The notes beneath the pieces were generated by a model. It saw nothing but the letters and a program-made list of their open reading frames with translations, did no database searches and was not told the origin of the DNA. DNA of 64,000 nt from Roseicella sp. DB1501. GTDB taxonomy: Bacteria; Pseudomonadota; Alphaproteobacteria; Acetobacterales; Acetobacteraceae. Made by a program: the position numbers and the translations under genes. Positions 1 through 9,083 of this stretch are shown here, in pieces (within the stretch, counting starts at the first letter, position 1; the number at the start of each line of letters is the position of its first letter). Where the stretch lies: assembly GCF_013112485.1 (NCBI RefSeq), contig NZ_JABFHG010000014.1:62001-126000 (forward strand), read 5' to 3'.

Positions 1-829
1 CCGGGTTGATCCGCCGCAGCGCCCGGTAGAGCGCGAAGGGCGGCAGCGCGAAGGGCAGGGAGAAGCGCTGGCTGGGGACGATCTGGAAGCAGTCGCCGGC
101 GCGGATGTACTCCTTCGCCCGCTCCACCGCGGCGATGAAGCCCTCGCGGCTGAAATTGCTCGAGGGCTCGGGCAGGGCGGGCAGGCTGACCGGCGCGGCG
201 GGGCGCGGCAGGGGCCGGTCGAGCGCCGCCTCCGCCTCGTCGAGCCGCGCCTCGGCCGCCTCCCAGGCAGCGCGTGGATCAAGTCCTTGTTGGGGCCAAA
301 CGGTGGTGAAGAGGCTGAGCGCGTCGCGGACATGGTCGAAGACGGCGACCAGGGTCGGGCGCAGCAGCACCGCATCGGGGATGCCGATGACGTCCGGCTT
401 CGTCGCGGGCAGCCGCTCCATCAGCCGCACCATGTCGTAGCCGAGATAGCCGAAGAGGCCAGTGGCGATGGGCGGCAGCCCGGGCGGCAGCGGCATCTGG
501 GTGGCGGCGATGACGGCGCGGAGGCTGTCCAGCGCCGCGCCGGGCTCCGGCTCGAAGGCATGCGGCGCGGCCAGGGCGTGGCGGTTCACCTCGGCGCGGC
601 CGTCGCGGCAGCGCCAGATCAGGTCCGGCTCCATGCCGATGGCGGAATAGCGCCCGCGGGCGGCGCCGCCCTCGATGCTCTCGAGCAGGAAGCTGTTCGG
701 CCTTCCATGTGCGAGCTTGAGGAAGGTGCCGACCGGCGTGTCGAGATCCGCGACCCGCTCCCGCCACAGCACCTGGCCATGCCCTGCGGCAAGACCGGCG
801 CTGAAGCGGGGGAAATCGGGAAGCGACAT
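1..829 (-). CDS. trpE: Anthranilate synthase component I, N-terminal part (runs off the window)
   Basis: Catalyses the first step of tryptophan synthesis, chorismate to anthranilate, using ammonia from a TrpG amidotransferase. The start ATG is at 829-827, preceded by AGGA about nine bases upstream. The 276 visible codons hold the N-terminal regulatory lobe, with the LLES motif of the tryptophan feedback site (SFLLESIEGG, about residue 47), GRYSAIG, and LFGYLGYDMVR. They end in the chorismate-binding domain entry (EYIRAGDCFQIVPSQRFS). The reading frame is open to the window edge, so the C-terminal catalytic half lies outside. The upstream side faces a divergent binding-protein gene across a 332-bp gap containing two hairpin repeats. 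I see no leader peptide or attenuator. The identification is firm from the N-terminal motifs. Confidence 0.93.
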   Translation of the reverse strand, partial: MSLPDFPRFSAGLAAGHGQVLWRERVADLDTPVGTFLKLAHGRPNSFLLESIEGGAARGRYSAIGMEPDLIWRCRDGRAEVNRHALAAPHAFEPEPGAALDSLRAVIAATQMPLPPGLPPIATGLFGYLGYDMVRLMERLPATKPDVIGIPDAVLLRPTLVAVFDHVRDALSLFTTVWPQQGLDPRAAWEAAEARLDEAEAALDRPLPRPAAPVSLPALPEPSSNFSREGFIAAVERAKEYIRAGDCFQIVPSQRFSLPFALPPFALYRALRRINP

Positions 830-902
830 TGGGTGGGTTCCTGATTTGGGGCTGCGCCGCCCCGGGCCCGCCGCGGGCCGGGCTGCCGGCGCGCCGGAGG
901 TT

Positions 903-1010
903 CTAGAGCAGATCGGCGGAGGGCGGTACGCCCGGAGCCGTGAATCTGCTCGTTCCACCAACCGGCAGATCGGCGAGGGGGCGGTACGCTCGGAGCCGTG
1001 CATCTGCTCG
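903..1010 (+). repeat. Tandem pair of ~45-bp nested-hairpin repeats (family R1)
   Basis: Two copies lie at 906-951 and 965-1007, 57 bp apart in the same orientation. Copy one has perfect outer arms GAGCAGAT and ATCTGCTC and an inner stem GGGCG-GTA-CGCCC. Copy two keeps GCAGAT/ATCTGC outer arms with a weaker inner stem. A CTAG tetranucleotide (903-906) marks the left edge. The same unit occurs as a second pair after minE. This pair makes up most of the 332-bp gap between divergent trpE and the LivJ-type gene; nothing else is evident in the gap beyond a GC-rich stretch before trpE. Confidence 0.8.
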
Positions 1011-1161
1011 TTTCGGGAGCGCGGTCAGCCCACCGGAAGCAATGGCCGGCAGGCAGCGCTTCGGCCTAGGCTACCCGCAGGCGGACCGCCAGCCGGCCCG
1101 CCCAAGACAATGGCGCAGAGGCCCAACAGGGCGCTCGCCAAAGGGAAAGGGAGACCCGTCC

Positions 1162-2370
1162 ATGACCACCCGTCGCACGCTCCTCGGGAGCGCGGCCGCA
1201 AGCCTGCTCGTCGCCCCGCGCCTCGCCGCAGCCCCTGCCATGCCCGGCGTCACCGCGACCGAGATCCGCATCGGCAACACCATGTCCTATAGCGGCCCGG
1301 TCTCGGGCCTCGGCATCCAGGGCAAGACCATGGAGGCCTATTTCCGCAAGCTGAACGATGCGGGCGGCATCGCCGGGCGGAAGATCAAATTCCTCTCCTA
1401 TGACGACGCCTACAGCCCGCCGAAGACGGTCGAGCAGGTGCGACGGCTGGTCGAGCAGGACCAGGTGGCCTGCCTGTTCAGCAACCTCGGCACGCCGACC
1501 AACAGCGCCATCCTGCGCTACACCAACCAGCGCAAGGTGCCGAACCTGTTTCCCTCGACCGGCGCCGACAAGTGGAGCAACTACCAGGAATTCCCCTGGA
1601 CCATCGGCTTCCCGCCCTCCTACCGGATCGAGGCGCAGCTTTACGCCAAGCACATCCTCTCGACGCATCCGGGCGGGCGCATCGCCATCCTGCACCAGAA
1701 CGACGATTTCGGCCGCGACTACGTCCATGGCGTGCGCGACGTGCTCGGGGCGCGGTTCGATGAGGCGACGAAGGTGCTGAGCTACGAGAGCACCGACCCG
1801 ACCATCGACCAGCAGATCCTGACGCTGCAGCAGAGCGGGGCGCAGGGCCTGGTGCTGGCTGTCACCGCGAAATTCGCCTCCATGGCCATCCGCAAGCTGT
1901 ACGAGATCGGCTGGAAGCCGACCACTTGCGTGCATTACGGCGCCAATTCCGTCGGCGTGGTGATCCAGCCCGCGGGGCTCGAGAAGGCGGTCGGCCTGAC
2001 CACGGCGGCCTATATGAAGGACCCGACCGATCCGGCCTGGGCGCAGGATGCCGGCATGCTGGAATGGCGCGCCTTCATGGCCCGCTACCTGCCGGATGCC
2101 GACCTGACGGATGCCAATTCGGTCTATGGCTACAGCGCGGCGCGGGCGATGGAGCAGGTGCTGCGACAATGCGGCGAGGATGCCTCGCGCGAGAACATCA
2201 TGCGCCAGGCGGCGAACCTCAAGGATGTCGAGGTCCCGACGCTGCTGCCGGGCATCCGGCTGAACTCCAGCCCGACCAACTACCGGCCGATCCGGCAGAT
2301 GCAGCTGCAGCGCTTCAACGGCCGAAGCTATGACCGCTTCGGCTCGCTGCTAGAAGGCAGCGTGAGCTGA
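1162..2370 (+). CDS. ABC transporter substrate-binding protein, LivJ (branched-chain amino acid) type
   Basis: A 402-residue periplasmic binding protein of the family that feeds branched-chain amino acids, amides or aromatic acids to Liv-type importers. The start ATG follows AAGGGAG by about eight bases. The N-terminus (MTTRRTLLGSAAASLLVAP) is a Tat-like signal with an RR pair and an Ala-rich stretch. The mature part begins with GVTATEIRIGNTMSYSGP, the usual first strand of type I periplasmic folds. It continues with the YSPPKTVEQVRRLVEQDQV helix and ends in a typical RFNGRSYDRFG segment. There are no permease or ATPase genes nearby, so it is a solitary receptor whose ligand cannot be named. 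It lies opposite in strand to trpE and ppiD and separates them. Confidence 0.88.
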   Translation: MTTRRTLLGSAAASLLVAPRLAAAPAMPGVTATEIRIGNTMSYSGPVSGLGIQGKTMEAYFRKLNDAGGIAGRKIKFLSYDDAYSPPKTVEQVRRLVEQDQVACLFSNLGTPTNSAILRYTNQRKVPNLFPSTGADKWSNYQEFPWTIGFPPSYRIEAQLYAKHILSTHPGGRIAILHQNDDFGRDYVHGVRDVLGARFDEATKVLSYESTDPTIDQQILTLQQSGAQGLVLAVTAKFASMAIRKLYEIGWKPTTCVHYGANSVGVVIQPAGLEKAVGLTTAAYMKDPTDPAWAQDAGMLEWRAFMARYLPDADLTDANSVYGYSAARAMEQVLRQCGEDASRENIMRQAANLKDVEVPTLLPGIRLNSSPTNYRPIRQMQLQRFNGRSYDRFGSLLEGSVS

Positions 2371-2377
2371 GCCCGGC

Positions 2378-2409
2378 GCGCGGCGGCCCGGATGCGGGAG
2401 CCGCCGCGC
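2378..2409. terminator. Bidirectional GC-rich hairpin between convergent genes
   Basis: Arms GCGCGGCGGC (2378-2387) and GCCGCCGCGC (2400-2409) form a perfect 10-bp stem with a 12-base loop. It sits between the stop codons of the LivJ-type gene and ppiD. There is no U-tract on either side, so intrinsic termination is plausible but unproven. Confidence 0.5.
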
Positions 2410-2417
2410 CTCCCGGC

Positions 2418-4313
2418 CTAGGGCTGGGCCAGCGTATCGAGCATCCGCGGGTTGACGCGCACGTCGCCGCGGGCCCGCAGCGCGGCGACGAACTCGATAT
2501 CGATGTCCTGCGCCATCGCCTGGCCGAGCTGGTCCTTGAGCCGGTCGAACCCTTCCTTGTCCGCCGCCGGATCGCCCGGCGTGATGCCCTGCACCTGCGC
2601 CACGGCGAAGCCGTCGCGGGTCTGCACCATCGTTGCTTCGTGCAGCTTCAACTCGAAGAGCGGCGCCAGCAGCTCGCGCGGCACCGCCGCATCCTGCTGC
2701 GGGTCGCGCCGCACCGCGCCGATCTCGCGCGAGCCCAGCCCGGCAGCGGCCGCCGCCTCGGCGAGCGGCTTGCCCTCCTTCGTCGCCTGCAGCAGCGCGG
2801 CGGCGCGCTCCTCCTCGGCATGCCGGCGCGCATCCTGCACCCAGGCGGCGCGCACCGCGGCCTCGACCGTGTCGAAGGGCCGCAGCGCCGGCGGGACGAT
2901 CTTCTGCACGTCGATGGCGACGAAGCCCGCCTCGGTCTCCTGCAGCCGCGGCGCGGCGCCGCGCTCGGCCTGGAAGATCGCCTTCAGCAGCGGCGCGCGA
3001 GCGGCCTCGATCACCGGCAGGGTCACCGGCTTGCCGTCCGGGCCGAGCCCATTGGCATCGGTCTCCACGGTGGCGAGGCCGAGGCCGTACTGCTTCGCCA
3101 CCTCGGCGAGCGTCGCGCCGCCGGCCAGCGCGTCCTCCACCTTGTTGGCGCGCTCGAAGGCGATGTCGGCCGCCTTCTCCTGAGCCAGCTCCTGCCGCAG
3201 CTGCTCGCGCATCTCGGCCAGCGGCCGGCTGTGCCCAGGCTCGATCGACTGGACGCGGAAGACATGCCAGCCGAAGGGGCTGCGCACCGGCGCCGTCACC
3301 CCGCCCTCGGGCGCCGCGAAGGCGGCCTCGGCCAGCTCCGGCACCGGCAGGCCGGCGCGGTCGACCTCGCCGAGCTCCAGCGCCTCGCCGCCCGCCGCCT
3401 TGGCCTGGGCGCCGATCGCCGCGAAATCCGCGCCGCCGGACCAGGCGGCGGCGATCTCCTTCGCCTTGGCCTCGTCCGGGACCAGCACCTGCTCCAGCGT
3501 CCGCCGCTCCGGCGTCTCGAACTGGCCACGGCGCGCCTCATAGGCGGCGGCGACATCCTCGTCGCTCACCGCCACCTCGCGCGACAGCAGGTCGGCGGTC
3601 AGCACCGCGACCGTGACCGCGCGGTATTCGGGCGAGGAGAATTGCTCCGGATTGTTCTCGTGGAAGCGCTGCAGCTGCGCCTCGGTCGGGGCGGGCGGCT
3701 CCGGCGCGGCGGCGATGGGCAGCGTCACCAGCGTGACGTCGCGCTGCTCGTCGAGCCAGCGCAGCAGCCGGTCCGTCAGCAGTGCCGGGGCGGCGGCGCC
3801 GGAGCGGACCGCCATGGCGATCTGCTGCCGCGCCAGATCGGCGCGCAGCAGGTCGAGGAAGCGCGCCTCGCTCAGGTCGTTGTTGCGCAGAAAGCTCTGG
3901 AACAGCGCCTGGGAGAATTGGCCGTCGGCCCCGTGGAAGCCGGGGATGGCGAAGACATAGTCGCGCACCGCCGCATCCGGCACCGCCACCTTCAGCCGCT
4001 GCGCCTCGTCCCGGATCACCCGGTCAAGCACGAGCTGGTCCACCGCCTGCTCGGCGATGGCGCGGCGGATGCGCGGATCATTCTCGAACTGGCTGCCCAT
4101 CTGGCGCGACAGGCGCTGCATCTCGCGCCGCATCACCGCCTGCCCCTCCTCCAGGGTCACCGGCTGGCCGGCGACGCGGGCGAGCGAGGTATCGGGCGCG
4201 AAGAGGTTGCGCGCCATGTCGCCGATGCCCCAGACAGCGAAGGACAGGATCAGCAGGACGAAGAGGGCCCTGGCGAACCAGGTGCCGGCCAGGCGTCGGA
4301 GGGCGGTGAGCAT
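2418..4313 (-). CDS. ppiD: Membrane-anchored peptidyl-prolyl isomerase, PpiD/SurA-N type
   Basis: A 631-residue periplasmic folding factor anchored in the inner membrane. I start it at ATG 4313 (MLTALRRLAGTWFARALFVL) because the family begins just before the single transmembrane helix; 19 upstream in-frame codons are unlikely to be translated. After the helix (about residues 15-32) comes a SurA_N-like chaperone region. A parvulin rotamase domain follows around residues 250-360, ending in the hallmark SPFGWHVFRVQSIEPG. A long C-terminal region resembles the second degenerate parvulin part of PpiD (E. coli PpiD is 623 residues). It is divergent from tpiA, a pairing common in alphaproteobacteria, where trpE often follows; here a binding-protein gene separates the two. 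Confidence 0.9.
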   Translation of the reverse strand: MLTALRRLAGTWFARALFVLLILSFAVWGIGDMARNLFAPDTSLARVAGQPVTLEEGQAVMRREMQRLSRQMGSQFENDPRIRRAIAEQAVDQLVLDRVIRDEAQRLKVAVPDAAVRDYVFAIPGFHGADGQFSQALFQSFLRNNDLSEARFLDLLRADLARQQIAMAVRSGAAAPALLTDRLLRWLDEQRDVTLVTLPIAAAPEPPAPTEAQLQRFHENNPEQFSSPEYRAVTVAVLTADLLSREVAVSDEDVAAAYEARRGQFETPERRTLEQVLVPDEAKAKEIAAAWSGGADFAAIGAQAKAAGGEALELGEVDRAGLPVPELAEAAFAAPEGGVTAPVRSPFGWHVFRVQSIEPGHSRPLAEMREQLRQELAQEKAADIAFERANKVEDALAGGATLAEVAKQYGLGLATVETDANGLGPDGKPVTLPVIEAARAPLLKAIFQAERGAAPRLQETEAGFVAIDVQKIVPPALRPFDTVEAAVRAAWVQDARRHAEEERAAALLQATKEGKPLAEAAAAAGLGSREIGAVRRDPQQDAAVPRELLAPLFELKLHEATMVQTRDGFAVAQVQGITPGDPAADKEGFDRLKDQLGQAMAQDIDIEFVAALRARGDVRVNPRMLDTLAQP

Positions 4314-4501
4314 CGTGTCCCGTGCGCGCGTTGGGCGGCTGCCATAGCCGAGGACAGCCCCGGTTGCCAAACCGGGGCATGCCCGATAGAGCGTCAGCCC
4401 TCGCGGCGGAAACGCCGGATTGCCTGAATCACGCAGCCCGGCAATGGCTTAGGACGGATCCGCGATCGGTCCGGGCCGGTGGGGCCGCAAAGGAGGACGC
4501 C

Positions 4502-5254
4502 ATGACGCCCGGAGTGCGCCCGCTGATCGCCGGCAATTGGAAGATGCACGGCTCGCTCGCCGAGGCCGCCTCGCTGGTCGGGGCGGTGCAGGCCGGGGCA
4601 GCGCAGGCCGGGGCGGCGGAGCTGCTGGTCTGCCCGCCCTTTCCCTATCTCCAGCTCGTCGCCGGCAAGGCCGGGCCGGGCCTCGCCGTCGGCGCGCAGG
4701 ATTGCCACGCCGCCGCCAAGGGCGCCCATACCGGCGACGTCGCCGCGCCCATGCTGAAGGATGTCGGCGCCCGCTACGTCATCCTCGGCCATTCCGAGCG
4801 CCGGGCGGACCATGGCGAGAGCGACGCCGCGGTGCGTGCCAAGGCCGAGGCGGCCCTCGCCGCCGGGCTGGTCCCCATCGTCTGCGTCGGCGAGAGCGAG
4901 GCGCAGCGCTTGGCCGGCGAGGCCGAGGCGGTGGTCACCGGCCAGCTGGCCGGCAGCCTGCCCGAGGGCTTCGCCGGCGCCGGCGGGGTGGTCGCCTACG
5001 AGCCCGTCTGGGCGATCGGCACCGGCCGGACCCCGACCGAGCCCGACATCGCCGCCATCCATGCCGCGATCCGGGCGCATCTGGCGGGTCGCTTCGGCAA
5101 GGCGGGGGAAGGGCTCAGGATCCTCTATGGCGGCTCGGTCAAGCCGGGCAACGCCAAGGCGATCCTCGCTCTGCCGCATGTCGATGGGGCGCTGGTCGGC
5201 GGCGCCAGCCTGGTCGCCGCCGACTTCCTGGCGATCGCCGCCGCGGTCGGCTGA
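4502..5254 (+). CDS. tpiA: Triosephosphate isomerase
   Basis: Interconverts dihydroxyacetone phosphate and glyceraldehyde 3-phosphate in the cytoplasm. It is 250 residues, the normal family length. Active-site residues are all present: N12 and K14 in AGNWKMHG, the electrophile H97 in ILGHSERR, the base E167 in AYEPVWAIGTG, and the phosphate loop LYGGSVKPGNA. The start ATG is preceded by a strong AAAGGAGG. It is divergent from ppiD across 188 bp. secG, which often follows tpiA in this group, is absent; instead a sensor kinase gene converges on it. Confidence 0.97.
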   Translation: MTPGVRPLIAGNWKMHGSLAEAASLVGAVQAGAAQAGAAELLVCPPFPYLQLVAGKAGPGLAVGAQDCHAAAKGAHTGDVAAPMLKDVGARYVILGHSERRADHGESDAAVRAKAEAALAAGLVPIVCVGESEAQRLAGEAEAVVTGQLAGSLPEGFAGAGGVVAYEPVWAIGTGRTPTEPDIAAIHAAIRAHLAGRFGKAGEGLRILYGGSVKPGNAKAILALPHVDGALVGGASLVAADFLAIAAAVG

Positions 5255-5269
5255 CGGCCGCCGCTCCGG

Positions 5270-7138
5270 TCAGCCGGCGGTCGTGTCGAGCCGGTCGCCG
5301 GCGAGGCCTGCCTCGACGGCGAGGGCGAGCCGGTCCTGCTCGAAGGGCTTGCCCAGCCGCATCAGGCCCGGCGGCGTCTCGCCCCTGAGCTCGGCATAGC
5401 CGGTCGCCAGCAGCACCGGCAGGCCCGGCCGCAGCCGCCGGGCGGCCTCGGTGAGCTGCAGCCCGGTCATGTTCGGCATCGCCTGGTCGGTCACGAGCAG
5501 ATCGACCGGCGCGCCGGCGGCCAGCAGCGCCAGCGCCTCGGCGCCCGAGCCAGCCTCGGTGACGCGATGGCCGAGATCCTCGAGCATCGCCGCCGTGCTC
5601 GCCAGGACCAGCGGATCGTCATCGACCAGCAGGATGTTGCCCTGCCGGCCGCTCGCACCGGGCTGCGGCGCGGCGGCGCGCTGCGGCACGGGCGCCGCCG
5701 CGCGGGGCAGCCAGAGTTCCGCCACCGTGCCCTCGCCCCGGGCGCTGCGCAGCACGAAGTGGCCGCCCGATTGCGCGGCGAGGCCATGCACCATCGACAG
5801 GCCGAGCCCGGTTCCCTTACCAAGGCCCTTGGTGGTGAAGAAGGGCTCGATCGCCTGGGCGAGCGTCGCCTCGTCCATGCCCTCGCCGGCATCGGCCACC
5901 TGCAGCACCACGTAGCGGCCGGGCTGCAGGGCGCCGGCCTCGCCCCTCGCCACGCTGCGTTCCTCCGCCGAGATCCGGATCTCGCCGCCCTCGGGCAGGG
6001 CGTCCCGGGCATTGGCCACGAGGTTGAGCAGCGCCAGCTCGAGCTGGTTGGCATCGACGATGACCGGCGCGAGGTCGGGCGGCAGCGCGGTGCGCAGCTG
6101 CGCGCCGCCGCCGAGCGCGCTCCGCAGCAGCGGCGCCATCTCCCGCACGAGATCCGGCAGGGAGACGACGACCGGGTCGAGGGCCTGCCTGCGGCCGAAG
6201 GCGAGGAGCCGCTGCGTCAGCGCGGCGCCGCGCTGCGCTCCCTGCCAGGCATTCTCGAGCAACCGGCCGGCGCGGCCGTCGCCGGGCGGCAGGCGCTTGC
6301 GCAGCAGCGCCAGGCTGCCGAGCACCGCGGTCAGCAGGTTGTTGAAGTCATGCGCGATGCCGCCGGTGAGCTGGCCGACGGCCTCCATCTTCTGCGCCTG
6401 GCGCAGGCTGGCCTCGGCGCTGCGATGCCGCGCCATCGCCTCGCGCAGCCGGAGGTTCATCTCGTCCAGCTCGCGCGCCTGCCGCGACAGGTCGAGGCGG
6501 AGGCGGATCTGCGCCGCGAATTCCCCGCTCGACCGCCAAGCGCTGAAGCACAGGGCGCCGAGGAAGACGAGGATCATCGCGGCGGCGATGGCGCTCTCCG
6601 CCGTGCCCACCGCGGCGTAGCAGCCGAGCAGCGGCAGGCCGGCGGCGAGGAGGAAGGCGAGGGTGGCGGGCAGATGCGCATGGTGCAGCCCGGTCGCGCC
6701 CGCGCACATGCCGCCGACGAGGAAGGTCCAGATCAGGCGGGCGGCGTCCGAGGCCGGCCAGAGCCAGGCCGCGCCGCCGCCCCAGACCAGGCCGGCGGCG
6801 CCGCTGCCGAGCGTGCCGAGCAGGCTCCAGCGTTCCTCGCGCCGCGCAATGACGGAGGCGCGCCACCAGCGCCGCACCAGGACGAGCCGGAGCGCCGCGA
6901 CCGCCAGCGCCAGGAGGAGCCAGCCGCCCGCCCGCCCCTCGCCGAGATGCCACAGCAGTGCCGTCATCAGGCTGGCATTCAGCACCGTGACCGCCACGGC
7001 CAGCGGCGTCTGGCGCATCAGCGCCGCCACGCGCTCGGCCTGCACCTCCCGCTGGCCGGGCCGCGTCGGCCGCACCTGGCGCGCGCGCCTCACGGGCGCG
7101 GGCGGCCATGCCGGGGCGGCGCCTCGCGCCATCGCCAT
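5270..7138 (-). CDS. Membrane-bound hybrid sensor histidine kinase with C-terminal receiver
   Basis: About 622 residues. The N-terminal third holds roughly six hydrophobic segments, for example [21 protein letters not shown] and [18 protein letters not shown] coiled stretch ([20 protein letters not shown]) follows. Next comes the H-box [17 protein letters not shown], the N-box [16 protein letters not shown] and the G-boxes ([22 protein letters not shown]). The C-terminus is a receiver domain ([13 protein letters not shown], phospho-acceptor D in [13 protein letters not shown]). No PAS or periplasmic sensor domain is visible, so the membrane segments are the likely input. The start is uncertain: ATG 7138 is chosen, but an in-frame ATG at 7216 would add a Cys-rich extension. 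It lies downstream of marR-MFS on the same strand, with no partner regulator gene adjacent. Confidence 0.82.
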   Translation of the reverse strand: MAMARGAAPAWPPAPVRRARQVRPTRPGQREVQAERVAALMRQTPLAVAVTVLNASLMTALLWHLGEGRAGGWLLLALAVAALRLVLVRRWWRASVIARREERWSLLGTLGSGAAGLVWGGGAAWLWPASDAARLIWTFLVGGMCAGATGLHHAHLPATLAFLLAAGLPLLGCYAAVGTAESAIAAAMILVFLGALCFSAWRSSGEFAAQIRLRLDLSRQARELDEMNLRLREAMARHRSAEASLRQAQKMEAVGQLTGGIAHDFNNLLTAVLGSLALLRKRLPPGDGRAGRLLENAWQGAQRGAALTQRLLAFGRRQALDPVVVSLPDLVREMAPLLRSALGGGAQLRTALPPDLAPVIVDANQLELALLNLVANARDALPEGGEIRISAEERSVARGEAGALQPGRYVVLQVADAGEGMDEATLAQAIEPFFTTKGLGKGTGLGLSMVHGLAAQSGGHFVLRSARGEGTVAELWLPRAAAPVPQRAAAPQPGASGRQGNILLVDDDPLVLASTAAMLEDLGHRVTEAGSGAEALALLAAGAPVDLLVTDQAMPNMTGLQLTEAARRLRPGLPVLLATGYAELRGETPPGLMRLGKPFEQDRLALAVEAGLAGDRLDTTAG

Positions 7139-7248
7139 GCCTGCGACCGCATCCGAGCAGCCCTCCCGCAGCCGGGAGCACCTTACACATTCAGCCCTGT
7201 CGCAGCATCCTTCCATGGGCATCTGCCACCCGGGCGGGGCCGGGGCGG

Positions 7249-8532
7249 CTACTCGGCCGGCGCCGCCGCTTGCTGCGGCCGGCGGGCGGTGAGGGCGAGC
7301 AGCGCGGCCAGGAGGCAGGCAAGGCCGGCGAGGTAGAAGGCGGGCAGGTAGCTCGCCAGGGAATCGCGGGCGAGGCCAGCCCCGAAGGCGGCGGTCGCGG
7401 CACCGAGCTGATGCGCGGTGAAGATCCAGCCGAAGACCAGCGGCGCCTTCTCGCGCCCGAAGGCCTGGCCGGCCAGCTTCACGGTGGGCGGCACGGTGGC
7501 GACCCAGTCCAGCCCGTAGAACACGGCGAAGAGCGAAAGGCCGAACAGGGTGAAGCTGCTGCTCGGCAGGAAGAGCAGCGAGAGGCCGCGCAGACCGTAA
7601 TACCAGAACAGCAGCTTGCGGTTGTCGTAGCGGTCGGAGAGCCAGCCCGAGGCGACGGTCCCCACGAAGTCGAAGGCGCCGATCAGGGCCAGGACCGAGG
7701 CGGCCTCGACCTCCGCCATGCCGAAATCGCTGCAGAGCGGGATGAAATGCGTCTGAATCAGCCCGTTGGTCGACAACCCGCAGATAGCGAAGGTGACGAA
7801 AAGGATCCAGAAGATGCGCGTGCCGGCGGCGTCCGCCAGGGTGGCGAAGGCGGTGCGTACCGGATTGCCGGCCGGCGGGCGCGGCGGCGGCGCGGCGGCG
7901 GTCTCGCCATAGGCCGGCAGGCCGAGCTCGGCCGGATGGTCGCGGGCGAGCAGCCAGAAAAGCAGGGCAGCCAGCAGGCAGGCGGCGAGGCCGGGCAGGA
8001 TGGCCACGCGCCAGCCGGCAGCCTGCGCCAGCCAGGCCCCGAGCGGCAGGAAGACGAGCTGCCCAGTGGCATTGGTCGCGGTGAGGATGCCCATCACCAG
8101 GCCGCGGCGGGCGGTGAACCACCGGTTGGCGACCGTCGCGCCGAGGACGAGGGCCGTCATCCCGGTGCCGAGGCCGGTGAGCAGGCCCCAGCTCAGCCAG
8201 AGCTGCCAGGGCGCCCGCATCCCGATCGACAGGCCGCAGCCGAGGATGACGAGCGAGAGGGCCGCGGCCACCGTCCGGCGCAGTCCGTAGCGCTGCAGGA
8301 TCGCCGCGGCGAAGGGCGCCGTCAGGCCGAAGAGCAGCAGGCGGAGGGCGAGGGCGCCGGAGATGGTGGCCGTCTCCCAGCCGAATTCCCGCTGCACCGG
8401 CAGCAGCAGCGCGCCGAGCACGCCGAGGGCGCCGGCTGAGGCCAGGGAGACCAGAAAGGTGAGCGCCACCATCGCCCAGCCGTAATGGATGCCGCGGCGG
8501 GCGAGGGTTTGGGCGAGGCGGTCGGCGAGCAT
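7249..8532 (-). CDS. MFS transporter (monocarboxylate/oxalate-formate antiporter-like)
   Basis: A 427-residue carrier with about twelve hydrophobic segments. The start is ATG 8532 (MLADRLAQTLARRGIHYGWAM). The HYGWAMVALTF opening is typical of the oxalate:formate antiporter/monocarboxylate branch. A central cytoplasmic loop (about residues 195-225) is followed by a second six-helix half with SGWLSDRYDNRKLLFWYYGLR, the standard loop motif. The substrate cannot be inferred. A marR-type gene ends 14 bp upstream on the same strand, so the two are probably one operon and the regulator likely controls this export or uptake step. Confidence 0.85.
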   Translation of the reverse strand: MLADRLAQTLARRGIHYGWAMVALTFLVSLASAGALGVLGALLLPVQREFGWETATISGALALRLLLFGLTAPFAAAILQRYGLRRTVAAALSLVILGCGLSIGMRAPWQLWLSWGLLTGLGTGMTALVLGATVANRWFTARRGLVMGILTATNATGQLVFLPLGAWLAQAAGWRVAILPGLAACLLAALLFWLLARDHPAELGLPAYGETAAAPPPRPPAGNPVRTAFATLADAAGTRIFWILFVTFAICGLSTNGLIQTHFIPLCSDFGMAEVEAASVLALIGAFDFVGTVASGWLSDRYDNRKLLFWYYGLRGLSLLFLPSSSFTLFGLSLFAVFYGLDWVATVPPTVKLAGQAFGREKAPLVFGWIFTAHQLGAATAAFGAGLARDSLASYLPAFYLAGLACLLAALLALTARRPQQAAAPAE

Positions 8533-8546
8533 GGCGCGGGATCCGT

Positions 8547-8993
8547 TCAGCCCGCCTGCGGGCCGTTGAGGTCTATGGCGACGAGGCTGGCGAGGCTGGC
8601 CCGCAGCGCGGCCGAAGCCTCGGCGCCGAAGCGGGCATCGAACTCCGCCTGCGCCGCCTGCCAGAGCGGCCGCGCGACGGCGAGGCGGCGCTGCCCGGCC
8701 TCGGTCAGGACCAGGGCCCGGCAGCGGCGGTCCGCCGGATCGGCGGCGATGGCGAGCAGCCCGTCGCGCTCGAGCGGGCGCAGGTTCCGCCCCAGCGTCG
8801 TGCGGTCCATCACCAGATCCCCGGCGAGGTCGTTGATGGTGCTCGGCCCGAGATGGCGGAGGCGGGCGAGGATGGAGAATTGCGGCGTGGTCAGCCCGCT
8901 CGCCGCGAGCCGGGCATCGTAGAACTGGGTCACGTGCCGCGCCGCCTTGCGGATGGCGAGGCAGCTGCAGGGATCCGGGGCGCGCGCGGGCAT
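8547..8993 (-). CDS. MarR family transcriptional regulator
   Basis: A winged-helix repressor of 148 residues. The core TTPQFSILARLRHLGPSTIN and recognition-helix part DLVMDRTTLGRNLRPLERDGLL are followed by the wing DPADRRCRALVLTEAG, as in MarR/SlyA proteins. The N-terminal half has CSCLAIRKAARHVTQFYD, with two cysteines near residue 10 that could sense oxidants. I choose ATG 8993; the upstream in-frame GTG at 9008 falls inside a good candidate promoter. It is probably co-transcribed with the MFS gene 14 bp downstream and probably autoregulated through the overlapping near-palindrome. Confidence 0.88.
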   Translation of the reverse strand: MPARAPDPCSCLAIRKAARHVTQFYDARLAASGLTTPQFSILARLRHLGPSTINDLAGDLVMDRTTLGRNLRPLERDGLLAIAADPADRRCRALVLTEAGQRRLAVARPLWQAAQAEFDARFGAEASAALRASLASLVAIDLNGPQAG

Positions 8994-8999
8994 CGGCCG

Positions 9000-9027
9000 A
9001 GAATACACGTATATGCACCTAATTCAA
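9000..9027 (-). promoter_or_regulatory. Candidate marR promoter with overlapping operator
   Basis: Read on the minus strand, TTGAAT (9027-9022) and TATTCT (9005-9000) are separated by 16 bases, a fair sigma-70 promoter. A near-palindrome ATACAC-GTATAT (9003-9014, five of six base pairs symmetrical) overlaps the -10 and spacer, as expected of an autorepressor site. The predicted transcription start falls almost on the marR ATG, suggesting a leaderless message. There is no Shine-Dalgarno sequence. Confidence 0.45.
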
Positions 9028-9083
9028 GCCGGCGCATCGGGACGGCGCTTGCGCTGGGGCGGCCGCGACGCATATCGGCAGCG

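Noticed and set aside
830-905. Tryptophan attenuator or leader peptide before trpE
   Set aside because: No short frame with Trp codons and no alternative stem set. Only GC-rich palindromes such as CCGGCGCGCCGG are present.
903-1010. Possible CRISPR array at the R1 repeats
   Set aside because: Only two units with internal dyad symmetry, no spacer series and no cas genes in the window.
2640-4427. Long plus-strand open frames opposite ppiD
   Set aside because: High GC leaves antisense frames open. The Arg/Ala-rich products have no family features, whereas ppiD is clear on the minus strand.
7139-7216. Cys-rich N-terminal extension of the hybrid kinase (start at ATG 7216)
   Set aside because: It contains codons rare in this genome (TGT, GTA, AGG) and has no ribosome binding site. 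It is kept only as an alternative start.
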